From contig CAMDLH010000015.1 in the NCBI GenBank assembly GCA_945901405.1, positions 1 through 59,177 of the forward strand: a stretch of DNA of 59,177 nt. The letters are read 5' to 3'. The notes below the pieces were generated by a model that was given only the letters and a program-made list of their open reading frames with translations, did not search any database and was not told the DNA's origin. The position numbers were made by a program, and so were the translations under genes. Positions 18,304 through 26,867 of this stretch are shown here, in pieces. Source of the stretch: Bordetella parapertussis. GTDB lineage: Bacteria; Pseudomonadota; Gammaproteobacteria; Burkholderiales; SG8-41. Position 1 is the stretch's first letter. Every line of letters starts with the position of its first letter.

Positions 18304-19256
18304 TGAATTCTGATGCCGGCACGCATGATGATCTTTTTCCATTGATCGTGTTCGCGGCGCAACTGCTCGTGCAGTTGTTCCGGCGCGGCGCCCGTGGGCG
18401 ATACGCCATCGGCACGCAGGCGTTCCTCCACGTCTTTCAGGCGCACGATCTTGACCACCTCGCCGTGTATGCGCTCGACCACCGCGCGCGGCAATCCCTT
18501 CGGGCCGATCAGCGCGTGCCAGTTTGAAACGTCGTACCCCGTCACGCCTGCTTCGGCGATGCTCGGTATGTTGGGCTCGGCCGCGATGCGCTCCGCCGTT
18601 GTCACCGCCAGCGCGCGCAGGCGCCCCGCTTTCACCTGCTGCAAGCCCACCTGCGGCGTGGCGAACACCATCATCACTTGCCCCGCGATCAAATCGGTCA
18701 TCGCCGGCGCGCCGCCCTTGTACGGCACGTGTATCATCTTGATGCCCGCCATGTCGAGAAACAACTCGGAGGCAAGGTGTACGATGGAACCCTGCCCCGC
18801 GCTGCCAAACGCGATTTGCCCTGGGCGGGCTTTTGCAATCGCAATCAGCGCCTTCAGGTTTTTCGCCGGCAGCGAAGGATGAATCACCAGCACCAGCGGC
18901 CCACGCGCGACATGCACCACCGGCGTGTAGTCGGTCAGCGTATCGTATTTCACCGGATACAATGAAGGCATAATGGCATAACCCGGCGTGATCAGGGTGA
19001 ACGTATAGCCATCGGGCGCGGAGCGTATGCCGTATTCAAAGCCCGTCAACCCGCCGGCACCGGGTCGGTTCTCCACGATGACCTGCTGGCCGAGCGCATC
19101 GGTGAGTTTCTGCGCGATGATGCGCGCGACGAAATCCGTGCCGCCGCCCGGCGCGAAAGCGACGACGATGCGCACGGGTTTCACCGGGTACTGCTGCGCT
19201 TGGGCACAGGGCAACAGTAGCAGAAGTAATACGTAAGTTTTTGTTTTTATTGACAT
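18300..19256 (-). CDS. Bug-type substrate-binding protein B
   Basis: 318 residues. Short signal peptide (MSIKTKTYVLLLLLLPCAQA) then QQYPVKPVRIVVAFAPGGG, the typical start of the mature receptor, and VPYKGGAPAM in the middle. The receptor would bind a carboxylate-type ligand in the periplasm. Its N-terminal MSIKTKTY is encoded by copy d of the AT-rich motif. It is the middle gene of a C-B-A tandem array and is clearly similar to A, pointing to a local duplication. Confidence 0.93.
   Translation of the reverse strand: MSIKTKTYVLLLLLLPCAQAQQYPVKPVRIVVAFAPGGGTDFVARIIAQKLTDALGQQVIVENRPGAGGLTGFEYGIRSAPDGYTFTLITPGYAIMPSLYPVKYDTLTDYTPVVHVARGPLVLVIHPSLPAKNLKALIAIAKARPGQIAFGSAGQGSIVHLASELFLDMAGIKMIHVPYKGGAPAMTDLIAGQVMMVFATPQVGLQQVKAGRLRALAVTTAERIAAEPNIPSIAEAGVTGYDVSNWHALIGPKGLPRAVVERIHGEVVKIVRLKDVEERLRADGVSPTGAAPEQLHEQLRREHDQWKKIIMRAGIRIQ
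19234..19253 (+). repeat. AT-rich dispersed 20-base motif, copy d
   Basis: TAAGTTTTTGTTTTTATTGA at the 5' end of Bug receptor B (minus strand). The first codons of the receptor, after its ATG, are read from this motif. Confidence 0.75.
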
Positions 19257-19268
19257 TTTTTCATGCAG

Positions 19269-20231
19269 TCAATCTGCTTTCACACCAGCGGATTTGATGA
19301 CCTTGCCGAGTTTATCGATTTCGCCGGCGAAAAATTTCGCCGCATCGGCCGGGTTGCTGCCCACGGGATCGGCGCCCTCGCGCACCATGAACGCTTTCAC
19401 CTCCGGGTGCTGCATGGCCTTGACGGTCTCCGCGTGCATGCGGTTGACGATGGCCGCGGGCGTGTTGGCGGGTGCGAACAGCACGAACCAGTTCGACAAA
19501 TCGAAGCCGGCATAAATCGAATCCAGCGTCGGCACATTGGGCAGGAGCGACGAGCGCTGCTTTGTAGTCACCGCGATGCCGCGTATCTTGTTGCTGCGCA
19601 AAAATGGCGCCGCGCTGTTGACGCCGGGAAACGCCATCTCGGTTTCGCCGCCCAACAGCGCCGTCAGCGCGGGCGCGGCACCCTTGTACGGTATGTGCGT
19701 CATCGCCGCGCCACTCACCTGCTGAAACATGACGCCGGCGAGATGACTCGCCGTGCCCGTGCCGTTGGAACCAAAATTAAGCCCGCCCCTGGTGTTCTTC
19801 GACAGCGCTATCACGTCCTTCACTGTCTTCACCGGCACCGACGGATGCACCGACAGCAACGCCGGCACCGAACCGATTTGCGACACCGGCTGCAAATCCT
19901 TGCGCGGATCAAACGCCATCTTCGGAAACAGCGTCACGTTCGCCGCGATCGCCGCCGTGGTGAACAGCAGCGTGTAGCCGTCGGCGGGACTGCGCGCCAC
20001 CACCTCCGCGCCGATATTGCCGCTGGCGCCCGCGCGGTTGTCGACGATAACCGTCTGCCCCATCGCCTCCTGAAAACGCTGCGCCATCACGCGTGCAAGC
20101 ACATCGGTGCCGCCGCCCGGCGGGAACGGCAGGATGATGCGCATCGAGCGTGACGGAAAATCCTGCGCGGGCGCGGGCATCGCCGCGGCCATCATCGTCA
20201 CGGCAAAGCAGAACAGCAATTTATGATTCAT
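19269..20231 (-). CDS. Bug-type substrate-binding protein C
   Basis: 320 residues with a signal peptide (MNHKLLFCFAVTMMAAAMPA...QD) and the mature start FPSRSMRIILPFPPGGGTD. VDNRAGASGNIGAEVVA and IPYKGAAPALTALLGGE are family hallmarks. A GGGAG ribosome binding site precedes ATG 20231. First gene of the minus-strand run C-B-A-MFS-hydratase. It faces receptor D across a 132-base divergent region. Confidence 0.94.
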   Translation of the reverse strand: MNHKLLFCFAVTMMAAAMPAPAQDFPSRSMRIILPFPPGGGTDVLARVMAQRFQEAMGQTVIVDNRAGASGNIGAEVVARSPADGYTLLFTTAAIAANVTLFPKMAFDPRKDLQPVSQIGSVPALLSVHPSVPVKTVKDVIALSKNTRGGLNFGSNGTGTASHLAGVMFQQVSGAAMTHIPYKGAAPALTALLGGETEMAFPGVNSAAPFLRSNKIRGIAVTTKQRSSLLPNVPTLDSIYAGFDLSNWFVLFAPANTPAAIVNRMHAETVKAMQHPEVKAFMVREGADPVGSNPADAAKFFAGEIDKLGKVIKSAGVKAD

Positions 20232-20327
20232 GGCGGTTTCTCCCTCACTTTTTAGGCCGCAATTTGTCGCAACTTTGTGTTGCTGGTTTATTTGTGCGCA
20301 CGCTCATTCTACTGAATCCCGGCGCGG

Positions 20328-20333
20328 TATACT
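20328..20333 (+). promoter_or_regulatory. Possible -10 box for Bug receptor D
   Basis: TATACT lies 30 bases before the start codon of receptor D; no good -35 box is seen 16-18 bases upstream. Weak, by eye only. Confidence 0.3.
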
Positions 20334-20363
20334 TTTAATCCGTTCAGAAACGAAAATCCCGAT

Positions 20364-21332
20364 ATGCAGGCTCACCTCAAGCAATTGTTTCTGCCGCACA
20401 TTTTATTGCTGGCGGCGCTGACATTCCCGGCGAACGCGGCCGAGCCCAACTATCCAACGCGCCCGGTGCGCATGCTGGTCGGCTTTACACCCGGCGGCAC
20501 CAGCGATGTCGTCGCGCGCATCCTCTCGCGCAAGCTCACCGATATGTGGGGCCAGCAATTCGTGGTCGATAACCGCGCCGGCGCGGCGGGCATACTTGCC
20601 TCCGAACTCACCGCGCGCGCCGCACCCGACGGCCACACGCTGATTTTTATTTCATCCACCTTCGCGATGCAGCCGAGCTCGACGCCGAACCTGCCGTACG
20701 ATTCACGGCGCGATTTCACCCCGGTCTCGCTGGCCGTGGCCTCGCCCTACATCCTGGTCACGCATCCGTCGGTGGAAGCGAAGTCGGTGAAGGAACTCAT
20801 CGCGCTTGCCAAGGCCAAGCCCGGCACGCTGTCGAGCGCCACCGCAGGCCCTGGCAGCGCGATCCACGTCACCGCAGAGTTGTTCAACACCATGGCGGGC
20901 GTGAACATTTTGCTGGTGCCGTACAAAGGCGTCGTCGGCATCACCGATCTCATCGCGGGCCAGGTAAACATGGCGTTCGCGGGCTTCGCGCAATCGATCG
21001 CGCACGTGAAAAGCGGACGGCTCAAGGTGCTCGGCATATCGACCGCCACGCGCTCATCGCTGCTGCCCGAAGTGCCCACCATCGCCGAATCCGGCGTGCC
21101 CGGTTTTGAAGTCACCATCTGGTACGGCCTGCTAGGCCCCGCCAACCTACCCAAGCCCGTGCTCGCCAAATTGCACAGCGGCGTCACGCAAGCATTGAAA
21201 GCGCCCGACGTGCGGCAATCGCTCACCGACTTGAGCTTGGAAATCATCGGCAACACACCAGAGCAATTCAACGCGCTGATACGCGCGGACATGGAGCGGT
21301 GGATGAAGCTGGCGAAGCGGGGAAGCAAGTAA
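20364..21332 (+). CDS. Bug-type substrate-binding protein D
   Basis: 322 residues. Signal peptide ends near ANAAEPN; mature start YPTRPVRMLVGFTPGGTSD, VDNRAGAAGILASELTA and VPYKGVVGITDL. Transcribed divergently from receptor C. It stands alone on its strand and is followed by two inverted repeats that may end transcription. Confidence 0.93.
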   Translation: MQAHLKQLFLPHILLLAALTFPANAAEPNYPTRPVRMLVGFTPGGTSDVVARILSRKLTDMWGQQFVVDNRAGAAGILASELTARAAPDGHTLIFISSTFAMQPSSTPNLPYDSRRDFTPVSLAVASPYILVTHPSVEAKSVKELIALAKAKPGTLSSATAGPGSAIHVTAELFNTMAGVNILLVPYKGVVGITDLIAGQVNMAFAGFAQSIAHVKSGRLKVLGISTATRSSLLPEVPTIAESGVPGFEVTIWYGLLGPANLPKPVLAKLHSGVTQALKAPDVRQSLTDLSLEIIGNTPEQFNALIRADMERWMKLAKRGSK

Positions 21333-21355
21333 TCACGCGCAAATTGTAATAACTT

Positions 21356-21392
21356 GTACGGCGCAATCGAAGCGAAGCGCATTGCGCCGTAC
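21356..21392. repeat. Inverted repeat / likely bidirectional terminator
   Basis: GTACGGCGCAAT and ATTGCGCCGTAC form a perfect 12-bp stem with a 13-base loop between the convergent receptor D and DedA-rhodanese genes. A related palindrome follows at 21437-21462 (GGCGCAAT and ATTGCGCC). This looks like a dispersed palindrome family. Confidence 0.6.
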
Positions 21393-21436
21393 GTTCGCGG
21401 CGAACCGGCCAATTCGCGTATGGGCGCGGATCGCTC

Positions 21437-21462
21437 GGCGCAATGCCTTCGGCGATTGCGCC
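21437..21462. repeat. Second GGCGCAAT...ATTGCGCC palindrome
   Basis: An 8-bp perfect stem with a 10-base centre, next to the TAG that would end the read-through form of the DedA-rhodanese protein. Confidence 0.55.
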
Positions 21463-22389
21463 CTACTCGACTGCCCCGCCTGCCTCTACCCACGCATCAA
21501 GCCCGCCCACAAGCGGGCGCACTCTGCGAAATCCTCTGTCCATCAACAGGCGGGCGACACGCGCCGCGCTGGCTTCGTTGGGTCAGGTGCAGTAGACGAT
21601 CACCTCGCGTTCGTGCGATTCATGTACCAGGCGCGCATCGGGTTTGGCGAAATCAATCGCCAGTGCACCGGGGATGCACCGCGGGTCGAGCTCGCGCGAT
21701 GTACGTGACCGCACATCGAGTATCAGCGGCGGGAGTTCGCCCTTCATCAACTCGCACAGTTCTTCCACCGTGACGCGCACTGAGCGCATGAGGCGGATGA
21801 ACATCCGCCGCTCGATCCAGCGCACCGCGAGATAAAACCCGAGCGCGCCGCCCAGCACCAGCACGGCGGTGCCGCCCATGGCGGAGAGTTTCGCGATCAC
21901 CCAATCGACTTGCGTGTGAAACAGCACGCCGACAAGCACGGCCGCGCCCACCCACAGCAGCGCGCTCACCACGCTGTAGCCGATGAATGCCGGCAGCGGC
22001 ACGCGCATCGCGCCCGCGAGCGGCGGCGCAATGGTGGCGAAACCGGGAATAAACTTGGCCGCCATCAGCGACGGCGCGCCCCAGCGTTCGAAAATGGTTT
22101 CGGTTTGTTTCACGCAGGTGTCGGGCTCAATCGCCACCTTGCACAGCGTTTTCAGCACGCGGTAACCATAGCGGCGGCCCGCATAGAACCACACAGTGTC
22201 GCCCGCGAGCGAACCCATCGTCGCCACCACAAACAGCGGCACCGCGGCCATCTGCCCATCGTGTATCAACGCGCCCGCGACGATCAACAGCGGCAGCGCC
22301 GGCAGCGGCAAACCCAGTTGCGTGAGCAGCACGTTGGCGAACACCAGCGCCAGGCCGTGCTGCGCGAGTAACGAATTCATTTCGTTCAT
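21463..22389 (-). CDS. DedA-family membrane protein with a rhodanese domain interrupted by in-frame UGA
   Basis: DedA/VTT membrane domain (about residues 1-205, with RRYGYRVLKT and FIPGFATIAPPLAGAMR) followed by a rhodanese domain (about 215 on) with ILDVRSRTSRE and the active-site Cys in VIVYCT. A TGA at 21585-21583 follows directly, giving 268 residues. The same frame continues for 39 more codons (PNEASAARVARLLMDRGF, VRPLVGGLDAW) to TAG at 21465-21463, which is the expected end of the rhodanese fold. Related proteins, as I recall them, have Cys at the UGA position (YCxCPNEAS). The UGA could be a nonsense mutation, a sequencing error, or a selenocysteine codon. DedA proteins are flippase-like or proton-coupled membrane proteins; the fused rhodanese may handle sulfur or redox chemistry. 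Coordinates here include the read-through. Confidence 0.75.
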
Positions 22390-22563
22390 GGTGCGATCCT
22401 GATTGTTGCGTGTCGCGATAACTCTACACTACATCGCACGCAAAGCTCATGGTGCGGCACTGAAAATAGCATCTAAAAATATCGTTTAAAAACAACAACT
22501 TATATACCATCGATTCAACGGCACTCACGCCCGCAAGGCCCCTGCTGTATTGTCTGCCCACAC
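22390..22563. other. Divergent intergenic region
   Basis: Separates the DedA-rhodanese and MFS genes and must hold both promoters. It includes a diverged, opposite-facing AT-rich motif (22485-22504, AACAACAACTTATA). No gene seen. Confidence 0.4.
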
Positions 22564-23754
22564 ATGTTATCAACGCTTACACCGCCGCCCCCAGGTGAAA
22601 AACGCACGCTGCCACGCAGCGTGGTGGTGCTCGGTTTCGTCAGCCTGTTCATGGACATCTCGTCCGAGATGATTCATGCGCTGCTGCCGATATTTCTCGT
22701 CACCGTGGTCGGCGCGAGCGCGATGTCGGTGGGCATCATCGAGGGTATCGCCGAGGCGACAGCCGCATTCGTCAAGGTATTCTCCGGCGCGATCAGCGAC
22801 TGGATCGGACGCCGCAAACCGCTGCTGCTGATCGGCTACGGATTGGCCGCGGCGTGCAAACCGCTGTTCGCGATGGCCACCGGCATCGGCACGGTGCTCA
22901 CCGCGCGCACCATCGACCGCGTGGCAAAGGGCATACGCGGCGCGCCGCGCGACGCGCTGATCGCCGACGTAACGCCCAAGGACATGCGGGGTGCTGCGTA
23001 CGGCTTGCGTCAATCGCTGGACACCGTGGGCGCGGTGGCCGGCCCGTTGCTCGCGATCGTGCTCATGGCCGCGACGGCGGATGACTTTCGCTTTGTGTTC
23101 TGGGTCGCGGTTATTCCGGCTTTTGTGTGCGTGGCGCTGATTATTTTCGGCGTGCAGGAGCCGGCGCGCACACAGACATTGAAACCACGGCCGTTTCCGA
23201 TTCAGCGCAGCGAGATGGCGCGGCTGCCGCGCATTTTCTGGCAAGTCACGGTGCTCGGCGCTGTGTTGACGCTTGCGCGTTTCTCCGAGGCATTTTTGCT
23301 GCTGCGCGCGCAGGGCGTGGGGCTTGCCATCACGTGGGTGCCGGTGATATTGGTGTTGATGAATCTCATCTACGCGCTAAGCGCCTACCCGCTGGGCATG
23401 CTGTCCGACAAGGTCAATCGCAAGCACATGCTCGCCGCGGGCATAGGCCTGCTCATCGCCGCCGACATCGTGCTGGCACTCGCACACAACGCCTGGGCGG
23501 TGGGCGCGGGCGCGCTGCTGTGGGGCCTGCACATGGGTGCGACGCAAGGCTTGCTCGCCGCCATCGTCGCCGACGCAGCGCCCGAAGATCTGCGCGGCAC
23601 CGCGTTCGGCGTATTCAACCTGATGAGCGGCGTGGCGCTGCTCGCAGCCAGCGTCATCGCCGGCGCGCTGTGGACCTACTTCAGCCCGGCGCTGACTTTT
23701 TATGCGGGCGCGGTGTTTGCGGCGGTGGCGCTGGCAGGGTTGATGCGGCGATAA
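22564..23754 (+). CDS. MFS transporter
   Basis: 396 residues with about 12 membrane segments. The N-terminus FVSLFMDISSEMIHALLPIF and the loops GAISDWIGRRKPLLL and IDRVAKGIRGAPRDALIAD identify a common proteobacterial MFS branch of unknown substrate. The central loop repeats the pattern with YPLGMLSDKVNRKHML. Monocistronic; converges on the membrane protein gene at 23768. Confidence 0.87.
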   Translation: MLSTLTPPPPGEKRTLPRSVVVLGFVSLFMDISSEMIHALLPIFLVTVVGASAMSVGIIEGIAEATAAFVKVFSGAISDWIGRRKPLLLIGYGLAAACKPLFAMATGIGTVLTARTIDRVAKGIRGAPRDALIADVTPKDMRGAAYGLRQSLDTVGAVAGPLLAIVLMAATADDFRFVFWVAVIPAFVCVALIIFGVQEPARTQTLKPRPFPIQRSEMARLPRIFWQVTVLGAVLTLARFSEAFLLLRAQGVGLAITWVPVILVLMNLIYALSAYPLGMLSDKVNRKHMLAAGIGLLIAADIVLALAHNAWAVGAGALLWGLHMGATQGLLAAIVADAAPEDLRGTAFGVFNLMSGVALLAASVIAGALWTYFSPALTFYAGAVFAAVALAGLMRR

Positions 23755-23767
23755 CGTTGCGAGCGCG

Positions 23768-24424
23768 TTACCACAACATGCCGCTGCGCCCCTCCAATGA
23801 TTCCACCACCTGCAGGTTGTCTTTTGCAGATCGGCGCAACAGCAAACAAAACGCCACATCCTGATCGAGCGCGGCGCGCAGCGACGCCTCCAGTGCATCA
23901 AGATCACGCATCAACTCCGGCGCGGCCTGCGCCGTCAGGCCTTGACGCAACGCCGAAACGGTACGCAAACCTTCATCCGCGCCATGCCATTGCATCGATT
24001 GATCGTACCATTCGTCGGCAAAGCCGAAGGCCGATAACGGCGTGACGACCGACGTTGCCGCAAGGTTCTCCAAGGCATCGATCTCAAGGTACAACGCGCG
24101 GCCCCTGACGAACGCCGCTGAATTCGCGCCGCCGTAATCGCCCAGCTTGCGCGCGAAACACGGCACGATGCGCGGCTTCACGCGCAGCGGCGCAGTCAGC
24201 CAGAGAATTACCGCTGCCGCGAATTGCAGAAAAAAGAACGCGAACAAAATAAGCATCAACCATTTGGGCCGCCCATCGATGTACGACGCAACGGCAACAA
24301 ACAAACCCCAAGTCGATACGCCAAGCCCGATGACGAACAGCCACGGGATCCACCATGTGCCGCGCACACGGTCGAATTCAAGCTGCCGTTCCAACTGCCG
24401 CGCGAGCTTTTCATTTGCGTTCAT
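23768..24424 (-). CDS. Membrane protein of unknown function
   Basis: 218 residues. Two membrane helices (about 24-47 and 54-76) follow a short charged N-terminus; the remainder is soluble and probably cytoplasmic, with alpha-helical character and a Leu-rich end (FCLLLRRSAKDNLQVVESLE). No family recognised. The start ATG 24424 is supported only by length. The gene is convergent with the MFS gene (13-base gap) and divergent from the FAH gene. Confidence 0.7.
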   Translation of the reverse strand: MNANEKLARQLERQLEFDRVRGTWWIPWLFVIGLGVSTWGLFVAVASYIDGRPKWLMLILFAFFFLQFAAAVILWLTAPLRVKPRIVPCFARKLGDYGGANSAAFVRGRALYLEIDALENLAATSVVTPLSAFGFADEWYDQSMQWHGADEGLRTVSALRQGLTAQAAPELMRDLDALEASLRAALDQDVAFCLLLRRSAKDNLQVVESLEGRSGMLW

Positions 24425-24504
24425 GTCTCGAACTCTACACCAGGGCCGCGACGCCCGGATAGATGCGCGAGCTATAATCGAGTTTCATACTTGGGAGAAC
24501 TCAC

Positions 24505-25293
24505 ATGAAATACGGACGCTTTGAACAGCAAGGGCGCATTTTCTTCGGCATCGTCGAAGGCGATCAGGTCGTCGAACTCGACGGTTCTGTTTTTGGCGAA
24601 CACAAAACCACCAGCAAAAAACACGCGCTGTCGGCGTTAAAAACACTGGTGCCATGCGAGCCGCCGAATTTCTATTGCGCGGGCATCAACTACCTCGCGC
24701 ACATCGAGTGGGGCAACAAACGCAAGGGCACCAACACCAAGCCGCCGGCCAAAGCCGACATCGGCTACCGCTCGCAAAATGCGCTAAGCCCGACCGGCGC
24801 GCCCATCGTCATACCGCCCGATTCACCCGGCCCGGTGCAATACGAAGGCGAACTCGTCGCCGTCATCGGCAAGCGCGCGAAAAATCTGACCGAAGAAAAT
24901 GCACTCTCGTGCGTGCTCGGCTACACGCTGGGCAACGATGTCAGTGACCGCGGCTGGCAGGCGTCCGACCGCACGCTGTGGCGCGCGAAGAATTGTGACG
25001 GCTGGAAGCCAATGGGGCCGTTTATCGCCACCGATCTCGACCCGATGAATGTGCAGATCGAGACCTACCTCGACGGCAAGCTCGCCAACAGCTACAGCAC
25101 CAGCAAGATGATCTTCTCACTGCAACACTACATTCACCAGATCACCAAATACATCACGCTGCTGCCCGGCGACGTGATCTGGACCGGCGTGGACAACGCC
25201 ACCATTCCCGATCTGCAGGACGGCATGGTGTGCGACATCGTGCAGAAGGATATTGGGACGTTGCGCAATCCGGTGGTGCGGGCGAAGAGTTGA
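24505..25293 (+). CDS. Fumarylacetoacetate hydrolase (FAH) family protein
   Basis: 262 residues. FAH-fold motifs: FYCAGINYLAHIEW, YEGELVAVIGKRAKN (metal-binding Glu), LGYTLGNDVSDRGWQ (metal-binding Asp) and LLPGDVIWTGVDNA. Members hydrolyse or decarboxylate acylpyruvates, oxaloacetate or related 2-oxo acids in aromatic catabolism. GGGAG precedes ATG 24505. It stands alone, so the substrate cannot be inferred from neighbours. Confidence 0.9.
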   Translation: MKYGRFEQQGRIFFGIVEGDQVVELDGSVFGEHKTTSKKHALSALKTLVPCEPPNFYCAGINYLAHIEWGNKRKGTNTKPPAKADIGYRSQNALSPTGAPIVIPPDSPGPVQYEGELVAVIGKRAKNLTEENALSCVLGYTLGNDVSDRGWQASDRTLWRAKNCDGWKPMGPFIATDLDPMNVQIETYLDGKLANSYSTSKMIFSLQHYIHQITKYITLLPGDVIWTGVDNATIPDLQDGMVCDIVQKDIGTLRNPVVRAKS

Positions 25294-25348
25294 GCTTCAG
25301 ACCCAAACTAGCGCCAGTTGGAATTAGAAATTACATGCATCCCGGCCC

Positions 25349-25894
25349 ATGACAGGTTATACAAGAATCACTTTCTTGAGCGCGTTTGGTGCGAGAGTGC
25401 ATATTCATTGGTCCGCACTTCTCGTCATGGGCGGGATGTTGGCAGCATCGATTCGCAGCCCACTTCTCGCGCTGAGTGTTATCTGCTCATACTTCGGTAT
25501 TATCTTCCTACACGAAGCGGGCCACGCATACTTTGCTAGGCGTCTCGGGTACAGCGCTTTCGATATTTACCTTGGGTTCATACATGGACTTTGCGTGCAT
25601 GAAGCGCCCCGGAGCGAGAAGCATGAGTGCATTATCGCGTGGGGCGGCGTAGCTGCCCAACTTGTTATTGCGATCCCGTTGATCGTAATCGCACAACTCG
25701 CGCCGATTGCAAAAATTCCCGGAGTTGGACCTGTGGTGTCTTTTCTGGGCTACATGAGTGCGATGATAGCGATTCTAAATCTGGCGCCCAGCCGCGGCCT
25801 CGATGGCCAAAAGGCATGGCGGCTTATTCCAATCTTATTAGCAGAGCGCAGAAAGCCCAAGCGGGCAACTAATGTCTCGAGAGGCCCATGGTAG
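25349..25894 (+). CDS. Small M50 (site-2-protease-like) metallopeptidase
   Basis: 181 residues with about four membrane segments. The zinc motif HEAGH is at 55-59 inside the second helix and the third ligand region N-LAPSRG-LDG lies at 144-153. This is the minimal core of an intramembrane metalloprotease, with no PDZ or CBS domain. The N-terminal GARVHIHWSALL also fits the family. The target is unknown. The ribosome binding site is weak. Base composition is less GC-rich than its neighbours, hinting at an acquired gene. Confidence 0.8.
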   Translation: MTGYTRITFLSAFGARVHIHWSALLVMGGMLAASIRSPLLALSVICSYFGIIFLHEAGHAYFARRLGYSAFDIYLGFIHGLCVHEAPRSEKHECIIAWGGVAAQLVIAIPLIVIAQLAPIAKIPGVGPVVSFLGYMSAMIAILNLAPSRGLDGQKAWRLIPILLAERRKPKRATNVSRGPW

Positions 25895-25940
25895 CCCTTG
25901 GGCAGGGATCGCGGATCGTAACTCGCCTTCCGCGATGGGC

Positions 25941-25967
25941 GCGATACCCATTGTCGCGATACCCATT
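25941..25967 (+). repeat. Short tandem direct repeat before the PrlF gene
   Basis: GCGATACCCATT occurs twice, 15 bases apart (25941-25952 and 25956-25967), just upstream of the PrlF-YhaV promoter region. It could be an operator half-site pair. Confidence 0.4.
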
Positions 25968-25976
25968 TGACCAGAC

Positions 25977-26009
25977 AATGCATATGCATTACCATGCAGG
26001 CAATGCATT
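25977..26009 (+). promoter_or_regulatory. Likely operator of the PrlF-YhaV operon
   Basis: The perfect palindrome AATGCATATGCATT (25977-25990) is followed by ATGCAGGCAATGCATT, giving repeated TGCAT units directly before the antitoxin start. AbrB-fold antitoxins bind such sites to autoregulate; the assignment here is by position and symmetry. Confidence 0.55.
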
Positions 26010-26023
26010 CCACGAGAGCCGCC

Positions 26024-26353
26024 ATGCCAGCCACGCTTGAACTCGAATCCACGCTTACCGACCGCTACCAGACCACGGTACCGGACGCGGTGCGCCGTGC
26101 GCTAAAACTCGGCAAGCGCGACAAAATACGTTACGTTGTCAAGCCGGACGGCGACGTGGTGCTGACGCGCGCAACGGCCGGTATGGAAGTTGACCCAGTG
26201 CTCGACAAGTTTCTCTCGTTCCTCGCCCACGACATCGAAGTGCATCCGGCGCGCGTGCGCGGACTCGACGCGAGGTTCGCCAAACGCGTTCGATCATTGG
26301 TGAAAGGCGTCAAACTCGATCTCAATGTCAGGCTTGATCCTGGCGAAGAATGA
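26024..26353 (+). CDS. prlF: PrlF-like antitoxin (AbrB fold)
   Basis: 109 residues from ATG 26024, close to the 111 of E. coli PrlF. The AbrB-type DNA-binding beta segment is LTDRYQTTVPDAVRRALKL. The C-terminal part (DPVLDKFLSFLAHDIEVHP) matches PrlF rather than MazE. Upstream in-frame ATGs would translate through the probable operator, so they were rejected. The stop overlaps the toxin start by four bases (ATGA). Confidence 0.85.
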   Translation: MPATLELESTLTDRYQTTVPDAVRRALKLGKRDKIRYVVKPDGDVVLTRATAGMEVDPVLDKFLSFLAHDIEVHPARVRGLDARFAKRVRSLVKGVKLDLNVRLDPGEE

Positions 26354-26850
26354 AGCAGGCGCCCGCCGTACCGCCGCTGTCGGCCAACGGCTGGACGCTA
26401 TTCGCACACCCGCTTTTTCTCGAGCAAGTCGAAGCGCTCGCGACACAGGTGGAAGCCTTGCGAGCCAAGGACCGCGTTGGGTATACGAAGAAAAACGCCA
26501 CCAAGCGGCTGGCGGCTATCGCAACACTGGCTTTCGAGTTAATCCCGCAAGACCCTACGCGCGCCGAATATCGTCAAGGTTCGACGCTAGGCGACAATCG
26601 CAAGCACTGGTTTCGTGCCAAATTCTTTCAGCAGTACCGGCTTTTCTTTCGTTACCATTTGGCGAGCCGGATTATTGTCTACGCTTGGGTGAACGACGAC
26701 GCTACAAAACGCGCCTACGAGAGTTCGGGCGATGCGTACCGGTTTTTTCAAAAGATGCTGGAAAGAGGAAATCCGCCGGACGATTGGGAAACGCTGCTTC
26801 AACAGGCGAAGCGTGAAACAAAACGGCTGCGCGGAATTGCCGGCACGTAA
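26350..26850 (+). CDS. yhaV: YhaV-like toxin (ribonuclease)
   Basis: 166 residues. FAHPLFLEQVEALATQVEAL, KNATKRLAAIATLAFELIPQ and a core of FFQQYRLFFRYH identify YhaV, a RelE-fold mRNA-cutting toxin. RKHWFRAKFFQQYRLFFRY carries the basic residues expected at the active site. Translationally coupled to the antitoxin by an ATGA overlap. The pair appears intact. Confidence 0.88.
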   Translation: MKQAPAVPPLSANGWTLFAHPLFLEQVEALATQVEALRAKDRVGYTKKNATKRLAAIATLAFELIPQDPTRAEYRQGSTLGDNRKHWFRAKFFQQYRLFFRYHLASRIIVYAWVNDDATKRAYESSGDAYRFFQKMLERGNPPDDWETLLQQAKRETKRLRGIAGT

Positions 26851-26867
26851 GTCAAAATCCGGTTCCC

